Source of the DNA: JANLQX01 sp043775075
Lineage (GTDB): Bacteria > Actinomycetota > Acidimicrobiia > Acidimicrobiales > JANYDT01
Assembly: GCA_043775075.1 (NCBI GenBank)
Contig: JAYVSS010000319.1
Span: 1 to 9,830 of the forward strand
Reading direction: 5' to 3'
Length of the DNA: 9,830 nt
This document shows, piece after piece, positions 1 through 6,252 of the stretch. Position 1 is the first letter of the stretch, and each line of letters opens with the position of its first letter. A program made the translations under genes and the position numbers. The notes under the pieces were generated by a model, which worked only from the letters and a program-made list of their open reading frames with translations, was not told where the DNA came from and did not search any database.

Positions 1-15
1 CTCTCACCGGGTTAG

Positions 16-411
16 CTAGCGGTCTGACTTGCGTTGGACTGCGATGTCGCTTACGACTGCCGCGATGAGGGCAGCTTCGATGGCCTTGTCCACCCATCCA
101 AGGGTGTCGTAGAAGCCGAGTACCACGTATGCCACTATCGCCGCCAGAGCAATTCCGACGAGCATCGCTCTACCGAGCATCCGAAACGGGTTCAGTGCCG
201 AAATTGGAGCATAGGCAATGGCCAAAGCGACTAAGTAACCGACGGCAGTCAATATGAACAAGGTGCCGTAGCCGGTTGCACCCTTGTCGAACTCCGCGGG
301 GATGAGATAGAGGTGAATTCCGGCGGTGGCGATGGTCAGAGCGATGACGGTCATCGACAACGTATTCACGGCGGGCGTGCGGAGCGATCCGGCGGGCGAT
401 GTATCAGTCAT
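16..411 (-). CDS. four-helix small membrane protein, function unknown
   Basis: This 131-aa protein is hydrophobic, with four likely membrane helices at about residues 16-36, 47-67, 79-99 and 104-123 and a short basic C-terminus (QRKSDR). A charged/aromatic patch after helix 1 (GIHLYLIPAEF, 31-41) looks like a conserved family signature, but I cannot name the family. The ATG at 411 is preceded by GAGG with about 8 nt spacing, which supports the start. A sigma-B/SigF-like promoter (445-470) sits directly upstream, so stress control is likely. The gene is divergent from the heliorhodopsin gene. That it is a real expressed membrane protein is well supported; a role with the rhodopsin is only inferred from position. 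Confidence 0.82.
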   Translation of the reverse strand: MTDTSPAGSLRTPAVNTLSMTVIALTIATAGIHLYLIPAEFDKGATGYGTLFILTAVGYLVALAIAYAPISALNPFRMLGRAMLVGIALAAIVAYVVLGFYDTLGWVDKAIEAALIAAVVSDIAVQRKSDR

Positions 412-427
412 TGTATTACCTCACACA

Positions 428-453
428 GTTGGTATGCAGTCGTCATACCCAAC
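428..453. repeat. imperfect inverted repeat overlapping the -10 box
   Basis: GTTGGTATG (428-436) pairs with CATACC-C-AAC (444-453), giving nine pairs with one bulged C (450) and a 7-nt loop. It overlaps the GGGTAT box of the minus-strand promoter, so it could be an operator. Part of the symmetry may simply come from the promoter box. Confidence 0.35.
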
Positions 454-470
454 GACAGGCGAGCCCAAAC
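445..470 (-). promoter_or_regulatory. sigma-B/SigF-like stress promoter for the four-helix membrane protein
   Basis: On the minus strand GTTT (467-470) is followed by 16 nt and then GGGTAT (445-450). This matches the actinobacterial sigma-B/SigF consensus (GTTT, 14-17 nt, GGGTAT) in both boxes. The predicted transcription start lies about 25-30 nt before the ATG at 411, leaving room for the ribosome binding site. It is a pattern match only. A second site with identical spacing precedes the lipoprotein at 5584. Confidence 0.6.
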
Positions 471-473
471 TAT

Positions 474-494
474 GTGAACGTCAGTTCACGTGAA
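474..494. promoter_or_regulatory. nested palindrome upstream of heliorhodopsin (candidate operator)
   Basis: GTGAAC (474-479) and GTTCAC (484-489) form a 6-bp inverted repeat with a 4-nt centre. It overlaps a perfect 10-bp palindrome, TTCACGTGAA (485-494). The half-site GTGAA/TTCAC therefore occurs three times in 21 bp. The site lies in the divergent spacer, about 120 bp before the heliorhodopsin start and just upstream of the -35 box of the opposite gene, so it could bind a regulator of either. No regulator gene is visible in the window. Confidence 0.45.
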
Positions 495-608
495 TAACGC
501 TGATCACGCCCGGCGCGTTGATCGCCCACTGCGCAGAATCCACGGCGATGGTGACATCCGAAAGAAGCGATTGCGGTACGAGTTGGCGTTCCGACCGTGC
601 GAAGGTGA

Positions 609-1403
609 ATGATGATCACCCGCGCCGCTGACCGCATCACCAGGCTCCGAACATTGAACCTCATCGCCGGGGTGCTCCACCTCGTGCAGGCGATCGTGGT
701 GCTGCTCCTCACCAATGGCCGGTCGCTCCCGGTCACCGGTGCCTTCGGTAACGGTCCGCCCGGTCAGCCGTCGGGCCCGCTCGTTCTCCAAACCCTTTTC
801 ACCTATCGCATCGGCCTCGCGGTGTTCACGTTCCTTGCGCTTTCGGCGTTCTTCCACTTCCTCGTCGCCAGCCCGTGGGGATTCACTCGCTACCGAACCG
901 AACTCGAAAACACCCGCAACCGCTTTCGGTGGGTTGAGTATTCGCTCTCCTCGTCGGTAATGGTCATCCTCATCGCCGGCATTGTGGGCATGACGGATGC
1001 GGCAGCGCTCCTGGCTATCGCTGGCGTCAATTCGTCGATGATCTTCTTCGGGTGGCTCATGGAGACGACGAACCGTCCCGGTCCAGGCGCGAACTGGGCA
1101 CCGTTTCGATTCGGCAGCTTCGCCGGGATCATTCCGTGGATGGCCGTGGTGCTCTACACGGTTGGGGCCGCACGACGGGCGAGCGGGGACGCGGACGGTG
1201 TGCCCGGCTTCGTCTACGGCATCTTCGTGTCGTTGTTCCTTCTCTTCAATTCCTTCGCCGTGACCCAGTTTCTGCAATACCGGGCAAAAGGTAAGTGGGC
1301 TGATTACCTCCACGGCGAACGGGCGTACATCATTCTGTCTCTGGTGGCGAAGAGCGCTCTCGCCTGGCAGGTCTTCGCCAACGTGCTCCTACCCAACGTC
1401 TGA
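609..1403 (+). CDS. heliorhodopsin
   Basis: This 264-aa seven-helix protein is a heliorhodopsin, a light-sensing retinal protein whose N-terminus faces the cytoplasm, opposite to type-1 rhodopsins. Diagnostic segments are RFRWVEYSLSSS in helix 3, with E110 as the Schiff-base counterion, and SLVAKSALAWQ in helix 7, with K248 as the retinal lysine and S244 four residues before it. H24 and H83 match the conserved inner-pocket histidines, and E152 lies at the end of the helix-4 block. The length fits the family. Two ATGs stand in tandem at 609 and 612. GAAGG at 601-605 is 6 nt from the second and only 3 nt from the first, so 612 is the likelier start. It is divergent from a stress-promoter membrane gene and convergent with a photolyase. 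Heliorhodopsins generally lack pump activity; a regulatory role is proposed for the family. Confidence 0.96.
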   Translation: MMITRAADRITRLRTLNLIAGVLHLVQAIVVLLLTNGRSLPVTGAFGNGPPGQPSGPLVLQTLFTYRIGLAVFTFLALSAFFHFLVASPWGFTRYRTELENTRNRFRWVEYSLSSSVMVILIAGIVGMTDAAALLAIAGVNSSMIFFGWLMETTNRPGPGANWAPFRFGSFAGIIPWMAVVLYTVGAARRASGDADGVPGFVYGIFVSLFLLFNSFAVTQFLQYRAKGKWADYLHGERAYIILSLVAKSALAWQVFANVLLPNV

Positions 1404-1439
1404 TGTTCGCGCCTCGGTCGCCCAGTAAACGGCGGCCCC

Positions 1440-3014
1440 CTACGAGTCGTTCGAGTCGTGGTCGGTAAACAACGAAACTGTCGACGGTTTTGGCTTCGTC
1501 GCCACACGGCTTCGCCGGAGCATGGGCGATGGCCGACGGCTCCCGTGGCGTTCTTGAATGTGCGCCGCTGTTCCGTTCCTGCGGGCCTGGCCCTTGAGCC
1601 GATCTATGGTTTTCCACGCTGCGGCCACCGCCTCGGAGTGGTCAACGATGCGGGCGGGATACTTAGCCGGAAGCCCCCACAGCGAACCGGCACCGAGCCA
1701 GGGCTGATGCACTGCCGACCCATCAATTCCGTCAAGTTCAGGCACCCATCGACGCACAAAGTCACCCGTTGGATCGTGGTCGAGACCTTGTTTGACAGGT
1801 TCGTAGATACGAATCGTATTGATGCCCGTCGTGCCGCTTTGCATCTGCATCTGCGGATAGTGGATGCCGGGCTCGTAGTCGATGAAGGCCCGAGCGAGGA
1901 ACGAAGCGGTGCATCGCCAGTCAAGCCAAAGGTCATACGACGCAAACGACACAAGCATTGCGCGCATACGAAAGTTGATCCAGCCGGTGGCATTGAGAGA
2001 ACGCATACAGGCGTCAACCATCGGGTAGCCAGTGCGACCTTCACTCCATGCGGCGAAGCGATCGGCGGCAAGTAGAGAGGTTGCCGGGTCAAGTCGAACA
2101 CCATCAAACGAACGCACATAGCTGGTGCGCTCGAGCGACGGTTCGTCCTCGAGCTTTTGGATGAAGTGCGACCGCCAATGCAGACGCTCCTCAAACGCCT
2201 TTAGCGAGAAGCGATTGGCTGGCGACTCCAAGATCGTGCGCCGCGTTCTCGCCAACACTTCGCGCAATGAAATTGTGCCGAACGTGAGATGAGCGCTGAG
2301 CCGCGAGCAGCTGTCCCACGCCGAGATCGGCGAGGATAGCTTCCTCTCATAACCAGCACACCGACCACCTAGAAAGGAGTCAAGCGTTCGGCGAGCAAGG
2401 CGTTCACCGGCTTGGCTAGCGAACGACACTTTGGGAGACTCAACTGACCTCAAGCCGAGATCTTGGCCACGAGGAATCGTCCCGACGTCGATCGCTGCGC
2501 CACCCAACTCCGTTGCTCCCATCAGACTTCGCGGCATCGGAAGAAGCGGACGAGCAAGCCGCGTCTTCGCAATTGCGCCCCAGTCATCGCGACTGACAAG
2601 CCGACGAGCCACAAGATCCCGGGGGAGTTCGCGCAATCCCACTCGATTCGCACGCGCCCATAGTATGACCGCTCTATCGCGGGCGTACGTCCAGTCGTTT
2701 CCCGTTTCCTCATGGGCCCAAATCGTCTGGATCCCGCCGACTTCATGATGTATCCGCTCGAGTACATCAGTTGCCTGTCCGGTTCGAACGACCAGCGGCG
2801 CTCCAAGCGAGGCGGTGGTCTCACGAAGTTCATCGAGCGCACTGCTTATGTACGCCCAATGTTGCGCAGCCGAGTCAGGGAGTTTCCAAAGCTCGGGTTC
2901 GGCGATATAAAGGGGGACGACCGGGCCTCGCCTTGCCGCCTCCGCCAACGGCTCGTGGTCCCGCACCCGCAGGTCGCGCTTAAACCACACCACCTGCACA
3001 TTGGTCGCACCCAC
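1440..3014 (-). CDS. cryptochrome/DNA photolyase family flavoprotein
   Basis: This 524-aa flavoprotein would use blue/near-UV light to split pyrimidine dimers, or sense light if it is a cryptochrome. The N-terminal Rossmann-type antenna domain starts VQVVWFKRDLRVRDHEPL (6-23). The C-terminal FAD domain shows YERKLSSP (222-229), LSAHLTFGTIS (239-249), FEERLHWRSHF (274-284), GRTGYPMVDACMRSLNATGW (326-345) and SGTTGINTIRIYEPVKQ (393-409). By alignment from memory, the outer Trp of the electron-transfer chain is present at W366 (LDWR), but the flavin-proximal Trp position of E. coli photolyase falls in PQMQMQ (387-392), where Met replaces it. A basic, low-complexity tail ends the protein (about 475-524). 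The start is GTG at 3014, with no strong ribosome site nearby, so it could be a little downstream. It is tail-to-tail with heliorhodopsin. Family is certain; repair versus signalling is not. Confidence 0.93.
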   Translation of the reverse strand: MGATNVQVVWFKRDLRVRDHEPLAEAARRGPVVPLYIAEPELWKLPDSAAQHWAYISSALDELRETTASLGAPLVVRTGQATDVLERIHHEVGGIQTIWAHEETGNDWTYARDRAVILWARANRVGLRELPRDLVARRLVSRDDWGAIAKTRLARPLLPMPRSLMGATELGGAAIDVGTIPRGQDLGLRSVESPKVSFASQAGERLARRTLDSFLGGRCAGYERKLSSPISAWDSCSRLSAHLTFGTISLREVLARTRRTILESPANRFSLKAFEERLHWRSHFIQKLEDEPSLERTSYVRSFDGVRLDPATSLLAADRFAAWSEGRTGYPMVDACMRSLNATGWINFRMRAMLVSFASYDLWLDWRCTASFLARAFIDYEPGIHYPQMQMQSGTTGINTIRIYEPVKQGLDHDPTGDFVRRWVPELDGIDGSAVHQPWLGAGSLWGLPAKYPARIVDHSEAVAAAWKTIDRLKGQARRNGTAAHIQERHGSRRPSPMLRRSRVATKPKPSTVSLFTDHDSNDS

Positions 3015-3044
3015 GAACGCGTCGTTAACCCTGCGCCGGTGCTA

Positions 3045-3085
3045 CGTGAATCCTCTTCGATTCACGCGCACCCAAGCTTCGTGAA
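3045..3085. promoter_or_regulatory. inverted repeat and extra half-site upstream of the photolyase gene
   Basis: CGTGAATC (3045-3052) and GATTCACG (3059-3066) form a perfect 8-bp inverted repeat with a 6-nt centre, 31 bp upstream of the GTG start at 3014. A third GTGAA half-site lies at 3081-3085 inside a small GCTTC/GAAGC repeat. The half-site is the same as in the palindrome upstream of heliorhodopsin, though the spacing differs (10 nt here, 6 nt there). It could be an operator. A hairpin terminator for the upstream 77-aa gene is less likely because there is no T-run. Confidence 0.42.
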
Positions 3086-3122
3086 GCCTGCATTGCGTTT
3101 AGATGCGGGGACAGGGCTCGAA

Positions 3123-3356
3123 TCAGATTCGTTTCGTTAATGCAGTGCGCAGCTCGGAATCAGCTAGCGCGTTTCCAAGAGCCATAAACGTTGGGGCCCA
3201 AAGTCCAATAAAGATTCCAAATCGCTCAGCGTGAGCAGTGTCGCCGCTGGCTTTCGCCTTGTACCAAACGTAAATGCTGGCCGCAATTGACAGGAACCCG
3301 GCTCCATAAAGAAGGTCGCCTGAGATTCCAGCTTTTTCAAGTTTCGAGATAACCAT
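3123..3356 (-). CDS. small two-helix membrane protein, 77 aa
   Basis: The protein has two predicted membrane helices, at about residues 15-33 (DLLYGAGFLSIAASIYVWY region) and 46-64 (FGIFIGLWAPTFMALGNAL region), joined by a short polar loop with the motif AHAERFGIF. The reading frame is open upstream to 3554, but the extra 66 residues are not membrane-like. The internal ATG at 3356 has AGGAG only 4 nt away, so I place the start there. It precedes the photolyase on the same strand by 108 bp, so co-transcription is possible. I recognise the style from actinobacterial hypothetical proteins but cannot assign a function. Confidence 0.8.
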   Translation of the reverse strand: MVISKLEKAGISGDLLYGAGFLSIAASIYVWYKAKASGDTAHAERFGIFIGLWAPTFMALGNALADSELRTALTKRI

Positions 3357-3547
3357 GATGCTCCTGGGAGATATGTAGCACGCTCTTGGATAGTTTCCAG
3401 CGTAAGACTGACCGAGACACTTCGGCTTACAGCCCCAGGGAGGCAGGGAAACTGAGTTACATCGAGACAGCACAATGAACGTAGATGTCTTGTAGCTGCT
3501 ACCCGTAAACGCGGGGCAAGTCCGATGTATTTGCGATCGGTTCGGCG

Positions 3548-4318
3548 TTACCACGCCGACTCCATCAAGGCGGCAACACGGAGGGCATTCGCGGCGATCG
3601 TGAGCGCTGGATTTAGTGCCGCCGACGATGGGAACACCGAGCTATCAGAGATCCAGAGGTTGTCGAGGTCATGCGCTTTGCCCGACGCATCAACAACACT
3701 CGAACAAGGGTCGGAGCCCATCACTGCCGTTCCGCACATATGCGAATTCGTCTCGATTCCCATGCGTTCGGTGAACAGAATTGGATAACCCGCCAATCGC
3801 ATGATCGTCTTGGTACGCGCCACGAGCTCGCGGTGAGGCGCGAGATTGCTGGGCTCCCATTCGATCTCGATCTGCCCCCCTCCCCCGAGGCGAACGCCAT
3901 CGCGCATCGACGGCAGATCTTCGCTCGTGAGATACAGATCAATCGAGTGATCGGTCATGAAGTCGAGCACCCGCCTTGGCACTCGCCGGCGAGCAGCCTT
4001 CACCATTGGTGTTTGCAGTTTGCCGAGCATCTGGATGTTGCCGAGCGGGTGTTCGTTTGTCGGACCGGCGGTGTACCAGTCGTTGAGTCCCAGCGTCTTT
4101 TGGAACTGGGTGCTGTTAGTGCGACGAGGATCGACGGCAACAAAGAACGTGCTGTTGTGGACCATAAAGTTCTGACCAACCAGGCCACTTGAGTTGGCCA
4201 GGTCACCTGATCCGAGCAGGATGGCGGCGGCGTTGACGGCACCGGCAGCTGACACGACCAAGGTGAGCATCAGGACCGCCATCTCCGCGTCGCAAACCTG
4301 AGCCGTGGCCCGATCCAT
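3548..4318 (-). pseudogene. GMC oxidoreductase, C-terminal half only
   Basis: The 256 codons match the second half of a glucose-methanol-choline family flavoenzyme. VVSAAGAVNAAAILLGSG (21-38) is the usual GAVN segment at the end of the FAD domain. NSHMCGTAVMGSDP (191-204) carries the active-site His (H193), and SSAALNPALTIAANALR (231-247) carries its Asn partner (N236). Members are usually about 500 aa and begin with a GxGxxG dinucleotide-binding motif; all of that half is missing here. In frame, the sequence runs only 10 codons beyond the ATG before a TAA at 4349-4351. The remaining 140 bp to the PAP2 gene cannot encode the lost part. No Shine-Dalgarno site precedes 4318. Without the FAD site the product cannot be an active GMC enzyme, so I read it as a 5'-truncated pseudogene, perhaps cut by a deletion near 4350. 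Confidence 0.8.
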
Positions 4319-4491
4319 GCATGCGATATGTGCGCGTAGGTTTAGCCGTTACGCAGCGCGCTTATGGCTTCGCTGAGCGGACATACTCGTGCGACAGTGA
4401 CTCGCAGCAGTCACGAAGGAAACGTAGCGTGTCGCTGCCTGACCCCGCGTGCTCGCGCCGATCCAATGACGCCGAGGCTGAACACCCCGGC

Positions 4492-5412
4492 TCAGCGTCC
4501 GAGGCGCACATCACGCAATATCCAAAGCAGCGAGCCGATGACGAGCGTCGCGACGGTGGCGATCGACGCAGTCGAGAACCCGAAGGCGATCGCCGGCTTG
4601 AGGGCTCCACGAGACCCCAGGACGCCGATGGGCTGGTAGTGGATCCGCAGACCGTAGAGCGTCGTCGCCGCCAGGGCAATGACGCTCAGCACCAACCCCA
4701 CGGCGATGGCCGGGGCGATGAAGCGCTCCCACGGTCGCCGCACTTCAGGCTCCATGACGCCGATCGAGTCGAGCACGAGCAACCCGCCGAACGCCCACGC
4801 GCCAACGACAAGGCAACCGGCGAGCACGTCGCTCGGCCGATGCCAACCGGCGATCACGGTAGCGATGCCGATCCCGATCGGATACGGCGCTCCCAACAAC
4901 GCCACGATGCCTTGCGACCGTCGAGGGACAACCAGGATGAGCGCCACGACGACGCACATCGCGACCGTGGTGTGCCCACTAGGAAGCGTGTTGAAGGGCG
5001 CCGTCTGATCGCCGTATACGTTCAGCTGGGGTCGCCGAAGCAGCTTGAGCTTGAGGACCTCGGTCGTCACGATCGACCCACCAACAACGAGCGCGACGAC
5101 GCCCGCCAGCCGAACGTTGCGTCGGATAAGCGCCACGCTCAAAACAATTGCCATGAGGATGGCCAGCGACGCGACGCTGACCGTCCCGAGCAGTCCCTGT
5201 GCGGCCTCCCCCAACTTGCGTGGCTGGACGGCCCGACCCTTCATCGCCGTGATCTCAAGCGCCTGTCCCCGAACCGTTCGCACGGCCACTACGTAGACGA
5301 CGGCAACACCGACCACGCACAACGCCGCCAACACTGCGCACCAACGGGCGCGAGCAGCCCGGCTCTGGGCGAATCGGTCCGTTATTCGTTTAGCCACCGG
5401 GGACGAGCGCAA
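4492..5412 (-). CDS. PAP2-superfamily membrane phosphatase
   Basis: This 306-aa protein has several membrane helices and the phosphatidic acid phosphatase type 2 signature: a first block KLKLLRRP (121-128), PSGHTT (144-149) with the catalytic H147, and AGWHRPSDVLAG (188-199) with the nucleophile H191 and D195. Such enzymes remove phosphate from lipid phosphates such as phosphatidate or undecaprenyl diphosphate at the membrane surface. The third motif normally reads SR-x5-H; here the Arg position is T185, a variant I associate with an actinobacterial subgroup. Three or so further helices follow the catalytic core (about 200-300). The longest start is TTG at 5412; GTG at 5397 is an equally credible start, and neither has a clear ribosome site. 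The substrate is unknown. Confidence 0.85.
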   Translation of the reverse strand: MRSSPVAKRITDRFAQSRAARARWCAVLAALCVVGVAVVYVVAVRTVRGQALEITAMKGRAVQPRKLGEAAQGLLGTVSVASLAILMAIVLSVALIRRNVRLAGVVALVVGGSIVTTEVLKLKLLRRPQLNVYGDQTAPFNTLPSGHTTVAMCVVVALILVVPRRSQGIVALLGAPYPIGIGIATVIAGWHRPSDVLAGCLVVGAWAFGGLLVLDSIGVMEPEVRRPWERFIAPAIAVGLVLSVIALAATTLYGLRIHYQPIGVLGSRGALKPAIAFGFSTASIATVATLVIGSLLWILRDVRLGR

Positions 5413-5518
5413 TTTCTGGGATCGGCCAGGAGCGCGTGAGCGCGCCGACAGCGATGAGGAGGCGAGGAGTCAGGCCAACCATCACAGCACCTGGACGACA
5501 GCCTCGCGTCGTGCCGGT

Positions 5519-5544
5519 GTTTAGTCATGCGCAGACCTGGGTAG
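5519..5544 (+). promoter_or_regulatory. sigma-B/SigF-like promoter of the lipoprotein gene
   Basis: GTTT (5519-5522), 16 nt, then GGGTAG (5539-5544) matches the actinobacterial stress sigma consensus with one mismatch in the last base. The implied transcription start, near 5551, leaves a leader of about 33 nt containing AGAGG (5571-5575), 8 nt before the GTG start at 5584. Box spacing is identical to the promoter at 445-470. Confidence 0.55.
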
Positions 5545-5583
5545 GTGAGCAAATGTCGCTCCTAGATCGAAGAGGTAAGTCCC

Positions 5584-6039
5584 GTGGGTTACTTAGGTGG
5601 CAGGTACGGTCTGAGGATCGCTTCTGGCGCGGTTGCTGTCGTTGTCGGTCTGGGGTTGTCGGGCTGCAGCTCCAAAACGCGATCTTCCGTCGCGTCAGAC
5701 GTTCGTAACGCTGGCACTGAGGTCGCCGGTGTGGCGTCGTCGGTGGGCAGCAACGCAGCCGAGGCGGCGGCGCGCAATGTGGCGACTCGGCAAGGTGGGC
5801 AGCAGTTCAATGACGCCGGGCAGGAGTTGTCCGGGCCGCTTGTGTGCGAGGCCAAGGTGCAACGCGGTGTCGCCAACGTAGACATCACCTGCAACGGCAT
5901 GACCAAGGCGGGAGGGGTTGCGACTCTCATCGGTACGACCAACGAGATCCCCGGAGCGTCGGTTGTCGCCCTAAGGGGCACTTTCACTGGAACCGTTGAT
6001 GGCCAGCAAGTGTTTTCGACCAAACGCCTCGGCGGATAA
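5584..6039 (+). CDS. secreted lipoprotein, function unknown
   Basis: The 151-aa product starts with a signal peptide: Arg at 7 and 11, a hydrophobic stretch 13-25, and the lipobox LSGC with C28 as the lipidation site. A Ser/Ala-rich linker (about 29-80) leads into a small domain from about 85 (LVCEAKVQRGVANVDITCNG) with two Cys (C87 and C102) that could form a disulfide. The C-terminal part is beta-rich and resembles small actinobacterial lipoproteins of the DUF4333 kind, but I cannot confirm the family. The start is GTG with AGAGG 8 nt upstream. It diverges from the PAP2 gene and has its own stress-type promoter, so it is probably a stress-induced envelope protein. Confidence 0.82.
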   Translation: MGYLGGRYGLRIASGAVAVVVGLGLSGCSSKTRSSVASDVRNAGTEVAGVASSVGSNAAEAAARNVATRQGGQQFNDAGQELSGPLVCEAKVQRGVANVDITCNGMTKAGGVATLIGTTNEIPGASVVALRGTFTGTVDGQQVFSTKRLGG

Positions 6040-6068
6040 TTAACGATTCCCCCGCGCTCATCGATTCT

Positions 6069-6096
6069 CGAACCGAGGTAACTATCCAACGGTTCG
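6069..6096. repeat. 7-bp inverted repeat upstream of the glycosyltransferase
   Basis: CGAACCG (6069-6075) and CGGTTCG (6090-6096) form a perfect inverted repeat with a 14-nt centre in the spacer between the lipoprotein and glycosyltransferase genes (6040-6252). It may be an operator. Seven-base arms of this composition can arise by chance, and I see nothing else in this spacer. Confidence 0.25.
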
Positions 6097-6252
6097 CCGC
6101 AAGCTCGGACGTCTCGTCGCGGCCGATCAAACCGGGTCGGACGTACCGGCAGGTTCGACATCGACGGACCAACGACCCGTAAAGCGGCGAACGAGTCGGT
6201 GCCGAGTTGGACCAGTCGGAGTGATTCCGCAACATTTGAAAGACTGCTCGCC

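Noticed and set aside
504..1313. 269-codon open frame on the minus strand opposite heliorhodopsin
   Set aside because: Its translation is Glu/Arg/His-rich with no hydrophobic core or motif, while the opposite strand encodes an unmistakable seven-helix protein. It is an antisense reading of GC-rich codons.
1404..1439. Terminator between the convergent heliorhodopsin and photolyase genes
   Set aside because: The 36-bp spacer has no stable inverted repeat and no T-run on either strand.
4321..5439. 372-codon open frame on the plus strand opposite the PAP2 gene
   Set aside because: The product would be a disordered Arg/Asp/His-rich string. The minus strand carries PAP2 motifs and membrane helices in the same interval.
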